A stretch of DNA of 64,000 nucleotides from Stereum hirsutum FP-91666 SS1 (GCF_000264905.1 NW_006763147.1:532272-596271), one strand, 5' to 3'; counted from the first letter of the stretch, positions 33,130-45,153 are shown. The notes: a model not told the origin generated them from the sequence alone. Made by a program: numbers and translations.

Positions 33130-34581
33130 ATGATAAGCGACGACGGAGATGTCAAAGAGCCCATAACAATCGTCGACCAGCACCATTCTCCCCGCCTCAC
33201 TCTACAAGATCTTCCACCCGAGATACTATCCGAAATATTCCTCTTCTGGCTTCATCCATCAAACCACCCCTCGGTGTGGCGATGGAACCCTCTACTTTTA
33301 TGCCGTGTTTGTGGCTCTTGGCGTGCAATCGCCTTCGCAACGCCTGGTCTATGGGTTGATCCTCGCCTTACTCTTCATACGGACCAAGTGACTGACGCTC
33401 ACTGCGAGGTCCTGTCCGAATTTCTCGCTCGATCAAATGCACATCCATTTTCATTATATCTTGGGACGTTCAACGAAACCACCGAAACCCGTGACGCCTA
33501 CCAACTGCTTGAAACGATCTTGCCTTTCGCCAGTCGTATTGTGCGTCTCGCCTTGGATCTTCCGCAATCCGCCCACCGCGTCCTTCAGTCGACCTACCGC
33601 CCAGCGGCCACTTTCCCTCTCCTCGAGTTCGTCGACATAGTGGCGCGTAACGCCGACTATAATGATGACATGGCTTTCACTCACGAAGCCATACCCATCT
33701 TAGACACCGCGCCACTCCTTCGAAAAATCGTCCTGTCGGACGGCTCGGAGGATAGGGATGGCTTGGTAGATAGGTGTGACGGATCTTTTCTCCATCACTT
33801 CTCCCTCCCATGGTCTCAGATCACGACGCTTAATTCAGAAAATGTCTTCGGATCTCCCGATCAAGCTCGTCTCATATTATGCCAATGCATCTCCCTCGAG
33901 TGGTGTACATTGGGCGGGATACCCACCTGGCAAGGAAATGATGCCATCGCCAACCTTCCATTTTCCACACTTTCTCACCTCGACAGGATGGAAATCACAT
34001 TCGAGGATGATCATTACCAAAGCTTCACCGCGTTCTTCTTTCAGCCCCTCCAACTACCAGCACTCACGACGCTCCACCTCACCGCACCTTCTGGGCATGA
34101 CCAGACGGAAACGGGGCTGTACATGCCATTTCTTTTCAACAAAATTGGGACCACGTTGACGCAGCTTCGGATCGTGAATCTACGCCTCAGCCCAATCGAA
34201 GTCATACCCATCCTCAGCACTTTACCAGTCTTGGAATATCTAGAGTTCGGGTTTTGTCATGTGGCGACGGACGATCTATTCTTCGATGCGCTCGATTACG
34301 AAGGATCCACCTCGCCGATCCCACTCGTTCCCAGCCTCCAATTCCTGGAGATCAGAGAGCACAGTAGACACGGATTAAATATCACACCGGCTGCGGTCGT
34401 GCGCATGATCGTTGGGCGGTGGTGGTCGGATCCGGTGCTCGAAATGTTGCAGCCAGAGGTAGCGCGATGGACGAGCGTTCGCATCAGCTGGGACGACGAG
34501 GAACCGATGGTGTTCAGTGCGGAGGATCAGCGGATGTTGGATAGGTGTCGAGAGGAGGGGCTGCGCTTGTCGATATCGTGA
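33130..34581 (+). CDS. F-box protein with leucine-rich C-terminal region
   Basis: A single-exon gene of 483 codons. The F-box lies at about residues 22-75: 'LTLQDLPPEILSEIFLFWL', then 'LLLCRVCGSWRAIAFATPGL'. The remainder holds irregular leucine-rich repeats ('LEFVDIVARN', 'LTTLHLTAPSG', 'LPVLEYLEFGFC', 'LQFLEIREH'). It should dock to SKP1 through the F-box and choose a substrate with the repeats; the substrate is unknown. It differs from the F-box gene at 11749 in lacking introns and staying open throughout. The start was chosen as the first Met before the F-box in this frame. Confidence 0.85.
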   Translation: MISDDGDVKEPITIVDQHHSPRLTLQDLPPEILSEIFLFWLHPSNHPSVWRWNPLLLCRVCGSWRAIAFATPGLWVDPRLTLHTDQVTDAHCEVLSEFLARSNAHPFSLYLGTFNETTETRDAYQLLETILPFASRIVRLALDLPQSAHRVLQSTYRPAATFPLLEFVDIVARNADYNDDMAFTHEAIPILDTAPLLRKIVLSDGSEDRDGLVDRCDGSFLHHFSLPWSQITTLNSENVFGSPDQARLILCQCISLEWCTLGGIPTWQGNDAIANLPFSTLSHLDRMEITFEDDHYQSFTAFFFQPLQLPALTTLHLTAPSGHDQTETGLYMPFLFNKIGTTLTQLRIVNLRLSPIEVIPILSTLPVLEYLEFGFCHVATDDLFFDALDYEGSTSPIPLVPSLQFLEIREHSRHGLNITPAAVVRMIVGRWWSDPVLEMLQPEVARWTSVRISWDDEEPMVFSAEDQRMLDRCREEGLRLSIS

Positions 34582-34877
34582 TCCACTGGCTCTTGCGTGA
34601 GCTTTCTAGACTATCTCTTTCGTTCCTTCTACAATGCTCATCTCTAAATTGATAGCGTATAATTGATCCTATACGATCTTCGACATTCCATTTCCCCATA
34701 CTAAACCTGACTCGAGTCTCACCGACCTACATCCAAGATTCGTAAAGCTCGGTAACGCGGACATACTGGTCTCAGTTTCAATCAGTTATTTCAGTACTCT
34801 CTGGCAGAAACACCTTTCAATACAACAGTTGTGTATCTATCAAGAACGCTATAGTCACCTCGTGCGGCTAGCTATCA

Positions 34878-37659
34878 TCACAATCTCTCCTGCTGCAAAC
34901 GAGCTATCTGATCCTCGCAATAATCCCGGTTCGGCACATCTTCGATACTTTCGTACAGCGAAGCGGCATTCCGATAGTGTTTCTCTATCTCCTCTGAATC
35001 CGGGATCCATCTGACCAAAAGCTCCCCTTGAGCGCGAAGTGAATTAGCCATGCCCTTCATATTACCGATGACTTTGTACGCCGCGAAGGCATCGTGGAGA
35101 CTGGAGAGAGCTCCCTCCCACTCGTCGGTTGTGGACTTCGCATTGCCAATAACAAACGCGCAATCTGCCACTCCCTTCGTCTTTCCTACCCGTGCGTACA
35201 GTTCTCGCGCCTTTTCAGCCATGGACAGGGCTGTGGCAAGAACGTCAGGTTCATTGAACCGTGCTGCATCGGTGGCGAGCCCAAGCATGCAGTCGCCCTC
35301 ACCCGTGAGGTTACCAACTTGTCGGAATAAGGCCAGTGCTTCCTCGCGAAGGTTCCTCGCCTTCGTGTAATCGGGCTCCATCAATGCTAAACCCCGAAGA
35401 CATTCAGCCATACCCCAATATCCTTCACTTCCTAGGTTTTGGAAGATATCTCGCCCTTCGGAGAAAAAACGCAGCGCTTGGTTTTGATCGTCCATGTGTC
35501 TTGCGACGTACCCCATACCGCGCAGACATTCCCCCTTCCCAGCCAAGTTCTGTAATCCGTCGTAAAGCTTGAGAGCCGCCGAATATGCCGTCATCGAGGA
35601 CTTGTACAGCGTGCGACCTGAATCCACGAATCCGATACCGCTGAGACAGTCTGCTTCGTACTCCTGTTGCCCACGACTGGAGGCAATTTTGCGTGCTGTC
35701 TCTATCACGCGAGTAGAACCAAGACCGGTGTACCAGAGAAGGTCCTTCAAATCGAGTGATGCTTTGAAGACCCAGGATAACGTATCCAAAGGCATGGTGG
35801 GCATTTTGTGGAGTATGAGGAGATCGTGCTCCATCATTGCCTGGAGGTTCTCGACTTCATCTCGAAGCTCAGGCAACATAGCGATGCCTGATTCTGTGCC
35901 TAACAACTTGGCCCTCTCCGTTAGCTCAGATAGATGTGTACGAAGGGCATGTAGCACTTCGTGTGAAGGTGGGTAGTGGGACGCGATGTAGATGCGGATA
36001 GGATGCAGGAGGCGTAGACGTCCTCCAGGGTCATCGAATGCTAACGCTGTTCTGCGCAACGCATTGGCAGCTGCCAGCGAGGAGGGATGCAGTCGAAGAT
36101 CATTTCTGCGAATGGATTCGTGGGACATGCCAGTAGGTAATAGAGCTAAGATGCTCAGAAGGTCTTGAGCGCCTGGCTCCCTTGTGAAGCGAGTCGAGTG
36201 GAGAGAAACCTCAATCGAAGCATGTAAGCTTCGTGGTCCATCTGCGAGAAGGCTCGTGCTCTCGAGGTCCCACCGGTTGAGGACATTCGCAAGGCTGGTT
36301 TCATTGGTAGATACTGTGGCCAGAAGGGTCACCGCCAGCGGCACGTAGTCGACACATTCAAGGAGTTTGTCGAGATTTGGATCAGAAGCGAAGTGGGGGT
36401 GCCATGAGCAGATATGGAGGAATGTCTCGCGAGCGGCAGATTTCGGGAGGGTAGGCAAGTGGAGGATAGACGACCATCGAGTATCAAGAGGGACTTCCTT
36501 CCCCCGCATTGTAATCAAAAGCGTTACGCTTTGAACGGAAGACAGTCTTCGAAGTATATCCTCCGCTGCATGCTTATCGGCTTCCCACGGTGTCTCAAAA
36601 TTGTCGAGAACCAGCATGAAACCCGTACGAATGTCCGACAGGTAGTCGCAGATGTGTTTTAGTCCTTTCGATCCCTGGAGGGTCAAGTCTTTGGCTATGG
36701 TCGCGACCAGGGTTTCAGCAGAGGGAGCGGCATCGCATCGTATGAAGACGCGGCTGATGGAGAATATCTTCTCGATTTGAGGGGTATGTAAGAGTTGTAA
36801 CGCTAACGAAGATTTACCGATGCCATTAGGTCCTATAATGGCCAGGCGAGCGGGGTGCTTCACATGTGACGAAGTGATATCTTTGATAGCCTGGTCCATG
36901 AAGGCCTCACGACCAAAAAAGCGTGGAGGGCTCAGAGGTAATTCTGCTGGTGGTATATGTTTCGGCCTAATCGATGCCCATTAGAGTCAGAGCAGAGGAC
37001 GCGGACAAAAGGGTGACAGGCCTGGAAAGTTCCCCCTCGGAGACGATGGTCTTTTCAAAATCAATCAAATCGCCCTGTTAGTCATACGGTGAGCTTGGAT
37101 AGATGAAATGAAGACGTACTCGTTCGCGCGCCTTGAGGGCATTGATCTCGGCTTCATAGCCCTGGATACTTCGTCGACGTATGCTCTTCCGAATGATGTT
37201 TCTTTTTTTCAAAAATTCATAAATCGACCTTAATGCTCTGCATGAATGGGGGCTTAGCACAGAGCAGTGACAATATCAGCAGTGGTAGTCGCGAAATGCA
37301 AACCTTTGCAAGTCATCGCACCAGTGTCCAACCTCTTCCGAAAGGTACTTCCAACGACCCGCCCACCGTGCAATGACGGTGCAGCATAACTGTATTGCCT
37401 CCTGTGCTAAGTCTAATAGACGGTCTCTTTCTCCTCCAAACTGCACATGTGGATATGTCAATGAAACAACCTCAAGTATCAGACCACACGTACTCACCTC
37501 GTCAGAAAGCGAGCACAACAGCAGTGCCGCTTCGGTAAGGTCCTTAGGAGCTTCGGTGGATCTCTCGAGAAATTCCCGTGCGTTGAGCAAAGATACGAGT
37601 TTTGAGTTTCTAGAGGCTGCATCAGCACCAGGGTCTCGACGACGTATTCCAAACGGCAT
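34878..37659 (-). CDS. NLR-like STAND ATPase: helical N-domain, nucleotide-binding domain, TPR-type repeats
   Basis: Resembles fungal NOD-like receptors implicated in non-self recognition and regulated cell death. Exons on the minus strand: 37659-37498, 37440-37304, 37237-37120, 37074-37022 and 36966-34878, closing to 852 residues. The fourth intron (37021-36967) must be GC-AG for the frame to close. The N-terminal ~120 residues ('MPFGIRRRDPG', then amphipathic helices) resemble the HeLo/MLKL-type N-domain of Agaricomycete NLRs. 'PPRFFGREAF' precedes the Walker A motif 'GPNGIGKSSL' (about residues 202-211). 'GFMLVLDNFETPW' is Walker B and 'LLITMRG' the sensor region. A winged-helix-like region follows, then about six repeats of roughly 40 residues ('CLSGIGFVDSGRTLYKSS', 'CLRGMGYVARHMDDQ', 'CLRGLALMEPDYTKA'). 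Translation could instead begin at an upstream in-frame Met at 37704. Confidence 0.85.
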
Positions 37660-39062
37660 ATTGTCGAGCTGGTTGGCAGGAGAAACAGATAACCGCCAAG
37701 ACACTACGGCTGGCGCAAGGCTAGGTGGTGGCTCTCGGCTTGAGTGGTCCGACTATCGTGGGGGGACGTGTTGATGTGCCGGTCTGACCGTCTGATAGTT
37801 CTCTGGGGTCATTCGCCATCCAAAAGACGCCCGCTATCTACGTATTGCGTCCCTTTCTGTCCTCGTCTCACAGTATTACGACTAGAGAGTCGCTGTGGGT
37901 CTGTGGGCAAGGAATCGTTGAATATTGGTTGCAAGGCTCCTGAGAACTAGGGACATCCCACACAGGCACTATGTAGAGTGGCGTAAAATGAGGGGCTTTT
38001 GACAGCTGCTTTGCACATCTAAAAATACGTCGGGGCTATCATCATAGCATCATCATCCCTGGTGGTGTTGGTGAGAGCGAAGAAGCCGAATTGACTTGGC
38101 TTGGAGCTCCTGCTTTTTTTAAGCTCCCGCGCGGGAAAGCATTGTGAAGTTAACTCGTACCTGCTTTAATTTGGTGGTACGATGGAAGGACGGCCGCGAT
38201 CTCATCAGGCGATTGAAAGGGTCCTTCACTTTCCCGGTCAAAATTCCGTCTGCCCTGCCTTTAGGAGACGACGGTGCGACACTCACCATGACGAATACTA
38301 CATGTTCACTAAAACTTGACCAATACGTGTACCCCTAATTTTTATAACTCCGTCAGTTTTTATTATTTTGAGATTCTGTCTTGGGGATCTCTTCCCTTCA
38401 TGAAAAGAAGCCTTTTCCCAAGAGGGATAAGAACTGGCGGTAAAATCAGCCCGGCTGTGACCGATATGGCACCGTTGTTCGTTTTTGGTGGTGACTAAGT
38501 GGAGTGCACCATAGCCACCGCTGGCAATGCCACGATTCTGGAGGTGCCCGTCGATCTTACCGCATTCAGTGCTCACCTGTGGTGATAGAATTTGAACAGA
38601 AGAGTTGCCTTGTGAGGAGGCTTGGAGGAGTAAGGGAGGAGCGAGTCGCCTTCTGCTTACGGTTGCGATCGTCGAACTCAAACGATGTATTACGTGAGTA
38701 GCACGTTGATTAGATTAGATATGTGAGTATCTTGTCCACAGAAAGGGGATAAAGATGCCCGGAGCGGGGCGCGAGCGGAATACAGCACGCCACACTTCCG
38801 ACTCGAGGTAGCACGTTTGCAAATGCATACAATTACTATACAGTCTTCATGTCTCATGAAACACACTTGACTTGTATATTTAGCGCCACGCTCCTTTTCT
38901 GAGATCAGACAGTCCACTAGTGGCGGGGAGTATGGGGGTAGTCGGGAGCCATGTTGATAGCAGCGGTTTGCGGTCAAGTGTCACTCACTCGGAGTAGTAT
39001 ATATATTTCCGCCTCTTGCTACCAGACCTCCAGACAGTACGATTCTTACCCAACTTCGAGCC
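37660..39062. other. Divergent promoter region
   Basis: Lies between the NLR-like gene (minus) and a small membrane protein gene (plus). Contains AT-rich stretches and a few short frames without coding character. Confidence 0.35.
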
Positions 39063-39843
39063 ATGAGCAAGAGTGTAAGTCATAAATTCTTCAATCAGTT
39101 TTCCATCATATCCTGAGAAGTTGTGATAAGCCCCCCACTGCAAGTCACCGTCATGCATCTCCACCTCCAGACCCCTCATCACTTTCCAATATTTCGAAAG
39201 GCTCTCCTACGATACCAGCTCCACCTACAGTATGTCTTATGCTTAAGCGACGATACATAGCTCATTTTATCATATAGGTTTCCTCACATTCTAACGTGGC
39301 AGCAAGAGCCGTACCTGGAATCACAAGTAATACCAATGACAATAGCTATAAGAAGGTACGTTTACCAGGTCGACGTCGCAATCGATGTAGTATTTTGTAA
39401 CATCGGCATATATGGGCTTGATACAGAAAAGCTTGATATCTCTGGTCACAACGAATTTGCAGCTCGCCGTTTTTGGTGGAACGTTGACATATCCCACTCT
39501 GGCGACAAACATCTCGGACGCCGCTAAACTTCTAATTATCCTAGCCTTTACATTCTTCGGTGTTACCACCATATCCTGCCTGTTCTGGCTCCTCAGAATC
39601 ACGTTACCGGACAACGACGATCTAACAGAGGAGCTTTCAAGACGTGAGAAGTATGCACTATTTTGGATCGGTATCATCGGCCATACAATCATGAATGTGG
39701 CGGGTGTATTATGCCTTGCAGCCGCCTCTGTCACGTTCTCTTCACATGTCGGATGGGCATGTTTTGCTACTATTTCTGTTACTTCATTGATATATGGTGG
39801 GTATGGAATCTGGTATGTACGCACAGCTAGAAAGAATATTTGA
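39063..39843 (+). CDS. Small four-helix membrane protein, unknown function
   Basis: Exons 39063-39072 (10 nt), 39201-39229 (29 nt), 39278-39355 and 39427-39843 close to 177 residues. The N-terminal ~40 residues are Ser/Pro/Asn-rich and hydrophilic. Four hydrophobic segments follow, around 'TTNLQLAVFGGTLTY', 'LLIILAFTFFGVTTISCLFW', 'IGIIGHTIMNVAGVLCLAAA' and 'ACFATISVTSLIYGGYGIWY', with a basic C-terminus (ARKNI). I recognise no family; tetraspan-like hypothetical proteins of this size are common in Agaricomycetes. The two tiny first exons are supported only by splice motifs and frame closure. It is convergent with the NAXE gene, 135 bases apart. Confidence 0.65.
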
Positions 39844-39978
39844 TATCAATAATCCCGTACATTCTCTGAGAAGATCGTCACACCGTACTTACTTAGACTA
39901 CGTACATAAAATCTGCATCAATACGATGATCTTTCCCCACTGCCGATCCATTACTGGATATATGCGTATCACTGAGCC

Positions 39979-41116
39979 TCACAACTTCCCTTCCTTATTC
40001 TGGGGAAGCTCCACGATTTGGTCGAATCCAGGGTACTCGGGCAGGTTCAACTGAAACTTTTCCTCCATCGTCCTTCAAAACGAAGTAACGTCGATGATCA
40101 ATGACACCTCCAACAGACTGAAACGAGCTCTACTTACTTGGGAACAAATCGTCCTCCTAGCCAGTGTCGTCCCTTAAATTCTCTCGCTCCTTCCTTCGGA
40201 GCAGTCAAACTAATCAAGACGTCAGGCTCCAACCCAACACCATGCTTGTTACCTTCTTCGACGTCCCAGCCCGATGGGATATCTACCGAGACGATGGGCA
40301 GGCCGGAAGAGGAGAGAAGAGGGAGTGCCATGTCGAAGGGGGCGCGAACGGGTGGCTTGAAGGAGAAGCCGAAGATGGCGTCGAGGATGACGTCGTGGTT
40401 TTCGAGTGTGGATTTTAGCGTGGATTCGGTTCTGGAGGCAAAGTTGGGGTCGGAGGAGTCAGGGTTTGAGAGGGTCGGGATGTGCATGTTCGTGCATTGG
40501 GTTTGAAGGCGCTGCGTCCAGCGTGCGAGATGTCAGACACATTGGTGGAAAGTTTCCGAAACGGTGGGTAAATGAGGATATTATTCACTTACCTTGTATA
40601 TGTCCTTCGAACCGGGCTTTATGTGGCTGTCAGTAATGCTATGACCGACGAAAGACGTAGACTTACCTTAGGCATCCAGATCGTCGGTGTGTAGCCAAAC
40701 ATACCTGTGCACGTTTAAACGTGTGAGTAGCGTTATGATCATGCTTTCAGAGAAGTTTAATTCACCGAGATGGCGAGCTGCTACCAGGCCATCACCACCT
40801 TGGTTCCCAGGGCCACAACAGACAAGCACGCGAGGGTATTTATCCTTCTTATACGATGCAGCAAGTGTCTGAGCACAAGCCAGCCCTGCGAGTTCCATAA
40901 GCTACATGGAGACACTCATTAACGTACGAATGCAGGCAAGATTCCACAGGAATTGAAAAGAGCCCAACCTGATCAAGGCTGAACGCGCCAGCGGCGCTCA
41001 TAAGTTCTTCATCGATCTGGTCAGAGTCTTGCATCAGCATTCCAGTCGCCACCGGGGAAAGATATCCAGGTCCTCACTTGCTGAGCAAGCTTCGCAGTGA
41101 GATATCTTACGGACAT
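39979..41116 (-). CDS. naxe: NAD(P)HX epimerase (YjeF N-terminal domain family)
   Basis: Interconverts R and S forms of hydrated NADH/NADPH so that the partner dehydratase can restore them; metabolite repair, usually mitochondrial and cytosolic. Exons on the minus strand: 41116-41078, 41016-40969, 40901-40766, 40704-40667, 40616-40593 (24 nt), 40511-40138 and 40072-39979, closing to 250 residues, the usual family length. Motifs: '[17 protein letters not shown]', '[20 protein letters not shown]' (nucleotide-binding loop), '[15 protein letters not shown]', '[13 protein letters not shown]' and the terminal '[10 protein letters not shown]'. No separate targeting peptide is visible at this start. 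Assignment is firm. Confidence 0.93.
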
Positions 41117-41823
41117 AACGGATTAGTTTTGCCCGAAACTGAGAGTAGGTGGTAAGTTGCAATTGATGCGAGGAGATGTAGCGATATGACGTCATTTAAC
41201 GCGACACCTTCTGATTTCAACAAAGACAAACAAACGCTTTAGGCGACTTCTCAAAAGAGAATTCTTTCACACCCTGCAGAGGCTTGCTCCTCGCCTCAAC
41301 CATGTCTTGTGGATTATCACTTTCTGCTCGTGTTTAGACTCCCATCTCGACAGCTGGTACACTGTAGACCGCTGCACCTTTGTTTAGCCTTGTCTTCTGT
41401 CCGAAGAGTCGGTCAAATCTGTGGGAACAATGCATACGCTTGCATGCATCTTGGCCTGGCGCCAAGCCTGATATACTGCGCGCTGTAGCTTGCATCACCA
41501 TGTAACGGGGTGCTCTAGATCATTTTGCGTGATAGGAGGAAGAGGCGAAGGAGAGCCACAGCGGTTCGTGCTGCCGCAGTCAACAGAGAAGCAGGATTTG
41601 ACGGCCGTTTTCGATACGCGAGGCCTCTGATTGGTTGCACCTCATGTTCTTGCGTTCCTTCATCTTGCAACGACATGGCATCTTCCGAACGGGCCCCGTC
41701 AACTCGGATTTGGCGGCGCCCGACTCTTCTCCTCGAGGTTCTTTATAAACGAGAAATGCCTGGAATTTTTAACTGCGTGCTTGCCTGGTCTATCCCCACT
41801 GCTACTCGCTACGTACTACCATC
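41117..41823. other. Divergent promoter region
   Basis: Lies between the NAXE gene (minus) and the intradiol dioxygenase-like gene (plus). The frames at 41525-41827 look like reads of promoter sequence. No gene seen. Confidence 0.35.
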
Positions 41824-43241
41824 ATGATTTTCAAACTCCTTCCTCTTGCCGCGCTCGTTTCAGTTGCCCTCGGTTAGTACTGACTCTCTCTGCCGAATTT
41901 TTTCCTCTATTCTAATATGTACTGCAGCGCATATTGGACCAGAGACGCAGGTGTCGGATGCACAACTCATCGCGCGCGACCACCTTGCCAAACGATGCGC
42001 ATCCGCCTCTGAAGCTATGTTCACGAAACGTAAAGCCGCTAAACGTGCTACCGAGCTCGCGAAGCGTTGGACGCCTCATAACGACACCATCCAAAACACG
42101 ACTTGTATCTTGGACCAAGATGTCACACCGTCAGTTGATTCCTCTTGTGTATCCTTTGAAGTCGCTGACTTTGTGATTCGGTGGTGTAGTGGTCCTTACC
42201 AGCTTGACGGAGACTTGATCAGACAAAATATCACAGGTGAGAACCATATTGCTGCCTTTCGTTCAACATTGTTGCTGACAGTCGTTGAAGACGGCGAAGT
42301 CGGTATTCCCATGATCCTCGAGATTGGTGTTCTCGACGTGCTCAGCTGCGAGCCCCTTGCGAATGCCTACGTCGACATCTGGCACTGCAACTCTACCGGG
42401 TACTATTCCAAGTTCACCGGCGTCGACCCCAACGAGGACCACTTCTGCGCTACCTGGTTCGTGCATCTCACTGTTTCATAGTCAATCTTACATTAACCTT
42501 TCCATCTCGATATAGTGACACTGTGCGCTTCTCTGTTCATGCCCATCTTGTTCCATTATCTAACGTGATGTCTCCATGGTACAGAATACATCGCAGTCAG
42601 ACAACTTGACGTTTTTGAGAGGAATTTACCCCACAGTGAGCTCCCATATACGACCTAAGCACCCTGCACCTGGCTCATTTGTCCCTTCAGGATGAGAACG
42701 GCGTGGTCGAGTTTGCCTCCGTGATCCCCGGATACTACTGTCAGTCTTTCTTCTCATACCCATACCTTTGCTAGACATCGGTGCCGTGTCTCATAAGTCT
42801 TCTCACTGTTCAGATGGTCGCGCCACCCATATCCACGCCCAGGTCTATAAGGATGTCACCGTTGCACAAAACGGCAGCGTCATGGTCAACGATACTCTTT
42901 TCCACACTTCTCAGTTCTACTTCACCGACGAGTACGCATCTTCTCTCCGCTTCCTATCCCATCCATCCATCCAAGCCCAACAATGTACAGTATCTGATTA
43001 CATTCCAACCAGGTTCAACGCCGAAACCGACCAAATCTACCCCTACTCCCTGCATTCCGCCCTCCTCAACCGCACGCTCGACGTCGACGACACCGTCATC
43101 GCCGCCGGGAACACGACGTACGTCTCGCAGTACCTTGACGTGACGTACATGGGCGATACGCTTGAGGATGGGATTTATGCGTATATCACCGTTGGGGTGG
43201 ACTCGTCTGCGTCGGGGAATAACTGTACTTTCGAGTGTTGA
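41824..43241 (+). CDS. Secreted intradiol ring-cleavage dioxygenase-like protein
   Basis: Predicted extracellular non-heme Fe(III) enzyme that opens catechol-type rings between the hydroxyls, a plausible step in lignin-aromatic use. Exons 41824-41872, 41928-42129, 42190-42236, 42282-42460, 42585-42635, 42691-42739, 42814-42931 and 43013-43241 close to 307 residues. A signal peptide (MIFKLLPLAALVSVALA) begins the protein. Then come 'GPYQLDGDLIRQNIT', 'YVDIWHCNSTGYYS' (with the first candidate Tyr ligand), 'FLRGIYPTDENGVVEF', and 'PGYYYGRATHIHAQVY', which supplies a Tyr and the HxH pair expected for the iron site. The donor at 42461 (after 'CATWF') is the least certain; it was chosen because the alternatives give stops. 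Confidence 0.88.
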
Positions 43242-43854
43242 TTGGGGTACTTGACATGGGGGCCGTTGACGGCCGGAGATTGTGGGAATATTTACTACTT
43301 TGTTTGTTTCATAATGAGAAAATGTCATGTCCTTGGGGTTACTGAGGCGCAGAATTCTGTGGCCATTCCATAAATGATAGGAAGATCGTGCGAGGGCTAT
43401 GTGCATCGGGGGAGACCTGGCCGAATACCAGGGTCCTTGTAGATCTCGTGACTTTGAACCTAGAAGTGCGCCATTCTTCTCTATTCTTCTCCGGCACTAG
43501 TAATGGAACGGCGATACATTCGGGCTGGGGGATTGTGCACGATGGCGCGATAAGTTGCTGGAGGTAACGGCAGCTGTTTTGTTGGTTTTAGGGAAAGTTT
43601 CAAGGGAAGGGTGTCAAGGAAGTCGAGCATATAAAGGGGGGGGGGGTCCATCCGTAAAATACATATTTGCGCGAATATATAACTATGCATACACATAACG
43701 AACCAAACTGACTTGTCAACAAGGCCAACATTGGAGCTATGACCAGCACTAGGTATTCGCCCCAATTCAAACCGATCAGCCTCTACCACCCAACAAAACA
43801 TGAGATACGGCACGTACATAACCCCAGAACCCAGAACGAATATTTGAGTTTGAA
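43242..43854. other. Convergent spacer with an 11-base G run
   Basis: 3' flanks of the intradiol gene and the F-box/Cys-rich gene. A run of 11 G at 43636-43646 follows 'ataaa'. No gene. Confidence 0.4.
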
Positions 43855-45066
43855 TCACAGCGCCTTCCTGATGATGCTAACAATCGCCTGGACCTGCGCA
43901 CCCATCGAGGGCCACTCATCTTCGCTATTATTATAATCGCATGCCTCTGCCGCATAATCATAGCCCACACAGCAAGGACAGGGCATATCCACGACGCCCG
44001 TACAATCCAGTTCGGGCCACCTACAGCCAAAGTGGCGCCATACGATGTCAGCTGAAACAGAGCGTTCCAGGATGAAGGGAGCCACATTGAACAGCGAGAT
44101 GGTAAGGCAGGGGGGGATGGGGATGAGTAAACGAACGTACCTCAAAAGGAACATATCCCGTTCCGCAGGCCGTTTGAGAAACCTCGCCCCGCGACACTCA
44201 GGGCATGTATAACTCGCGCGCAACATCCTCGCCGTGAGCAACGCGAGCTTTCCAGCTGCACAAACACCAGCGCCATATTCAATGATTTCATCACGCGTGG
44301 CGTCACGCCGTCGCGACGCATCCACAAACCAGTCTCCCCCTATATCGTTGGCATCGCCAGCTCCAGCTGCTACGCCCAGTGCAGGTACAGCCCCTGCTGC
44401 CCCGATTACAGGCCCTATGACCGTTCCTGTGCCGATTAACGCCTCCTTGGGATTTTGACGCACTAGCGATACGGCAGAGAGGTCAATACGAATATCGAGC
44501 GGTCTTTCGTTCGCGTCTGGACGGAAAAAGACGGGTCTGTAGGTATGAAGTTTGATGGGCCCGGGACGCGAGGGATCACGGGATGTGCCGATTTCGATGT
44601 GTCGGATGAGGAATGGACCTGGGGCTTGTTCGATTTGGAGGGCACGGGAGCGTTTTGGGTAGATGTATGGAGCGGGTGTCGGGCGTGCCAGGGAAGCCGG
44701 AATAGGAGTAGGAGCGGGTGTGGGGAGCGGGTACTTGAGGCAGCAGAGGAGAGTGTGGTTGGAGCGGTGGTGTTGCAGATCTGCGATGAGGAGGTCGCGG
44801 GAGGTGAGAGAGAAGAGATAGTGTGAGGTTCGGGAGAGGCTGTGAAGGTCGCGGCGGGAGAGGTATGTGGAGACTCGAAGCTGAAGCTCAGGTGGTAGGT
44901 TGGTAAAGGCAAAATATGTAGACATCTCGGTAAGAGCAGCGGGCATTTGAGTAGACACCATGCTTGGTGATGTTGGCCGTAGGAGGGGAGATGTAACAAA
45001 CCATTTCGGCGAGGAGTATTCGTGTTTAAGTAGCCTCGGTTCCGCAGACGGTATCGAGGATATCAC
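43855..45066 (-). CDS. F-box-containing protein with Cys-rich C-terminus
   Basis: One open frame of 403 codons. The F-box-like segment 'FTNLPPELQLRVSTYLSRRDL' with 'LSRTSHYLFSLTSRDLL' begins near residue 53. The middle is Pro/Ala/Gly-rich. The C-terminus has 'YTCPECRGARFL' and 'CPCCVGYDY', pairs of CxxC type that could form a zinc site. I do not recognise the C-terminal family. Several in-frame Met codons precede the F-box (at 45066 and nearer to it); the first is used, but a start at 'MSTYFAF' would be equally plausible. A possible intron near 44140-44060 was considered but does not keep the frame. Confidence 0.65.
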   Translation of the reverse strand: MISSIPSAEPRLLKHEYSSPKWFVTSPLLRPTSPSMVSTQMPAALTEMSTYFAFTNLPPELQLRVSTYLSRRDLHSLSRTSHYLFSLTSRDLLIADLQHHRSNHTLLCCLKYPLPTPAPTPIPASLARPTPAPYIYPKRSRALQIEQAPGPFLIRHIEIGTSRDPSRPGPIKLHTYRPVFFRPDANERPLDIRIDLSAVSLVRQNPKEALIGTGTVIGPVIGAAGAVPALGVAAGAGDANDIGGDWFVDASRRRDATRDEIIEYGAGVCAAGKLALLTARMLRASYTCPECRGARFLKRPAERDMFLLRYVRLLIPIPPCLTISLFNVAPFILERSVSADIVWRHFGCRWPELDCTGVVDMPCPCCVGYDYAAEACDYNNSEDEWPSMGAQVQAIVSIIRKAL

Positions 45067-45153
45067 GTTCCGATCCCCTATAAGTAACCCTTAATGAGTC
45101 TGATCCGACGTTACCTTGAACATGAGGTCAGAGACAGGGTCAAATCGCGGATC

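Noticed and set aside
44060..44160. Intron in the F-box/Cys-rich gene (GTACGT to TTTCAG)
   Set aside because: Splicing would put a stop codon right after the junction, whereas the unspliced frame stays open to the end.
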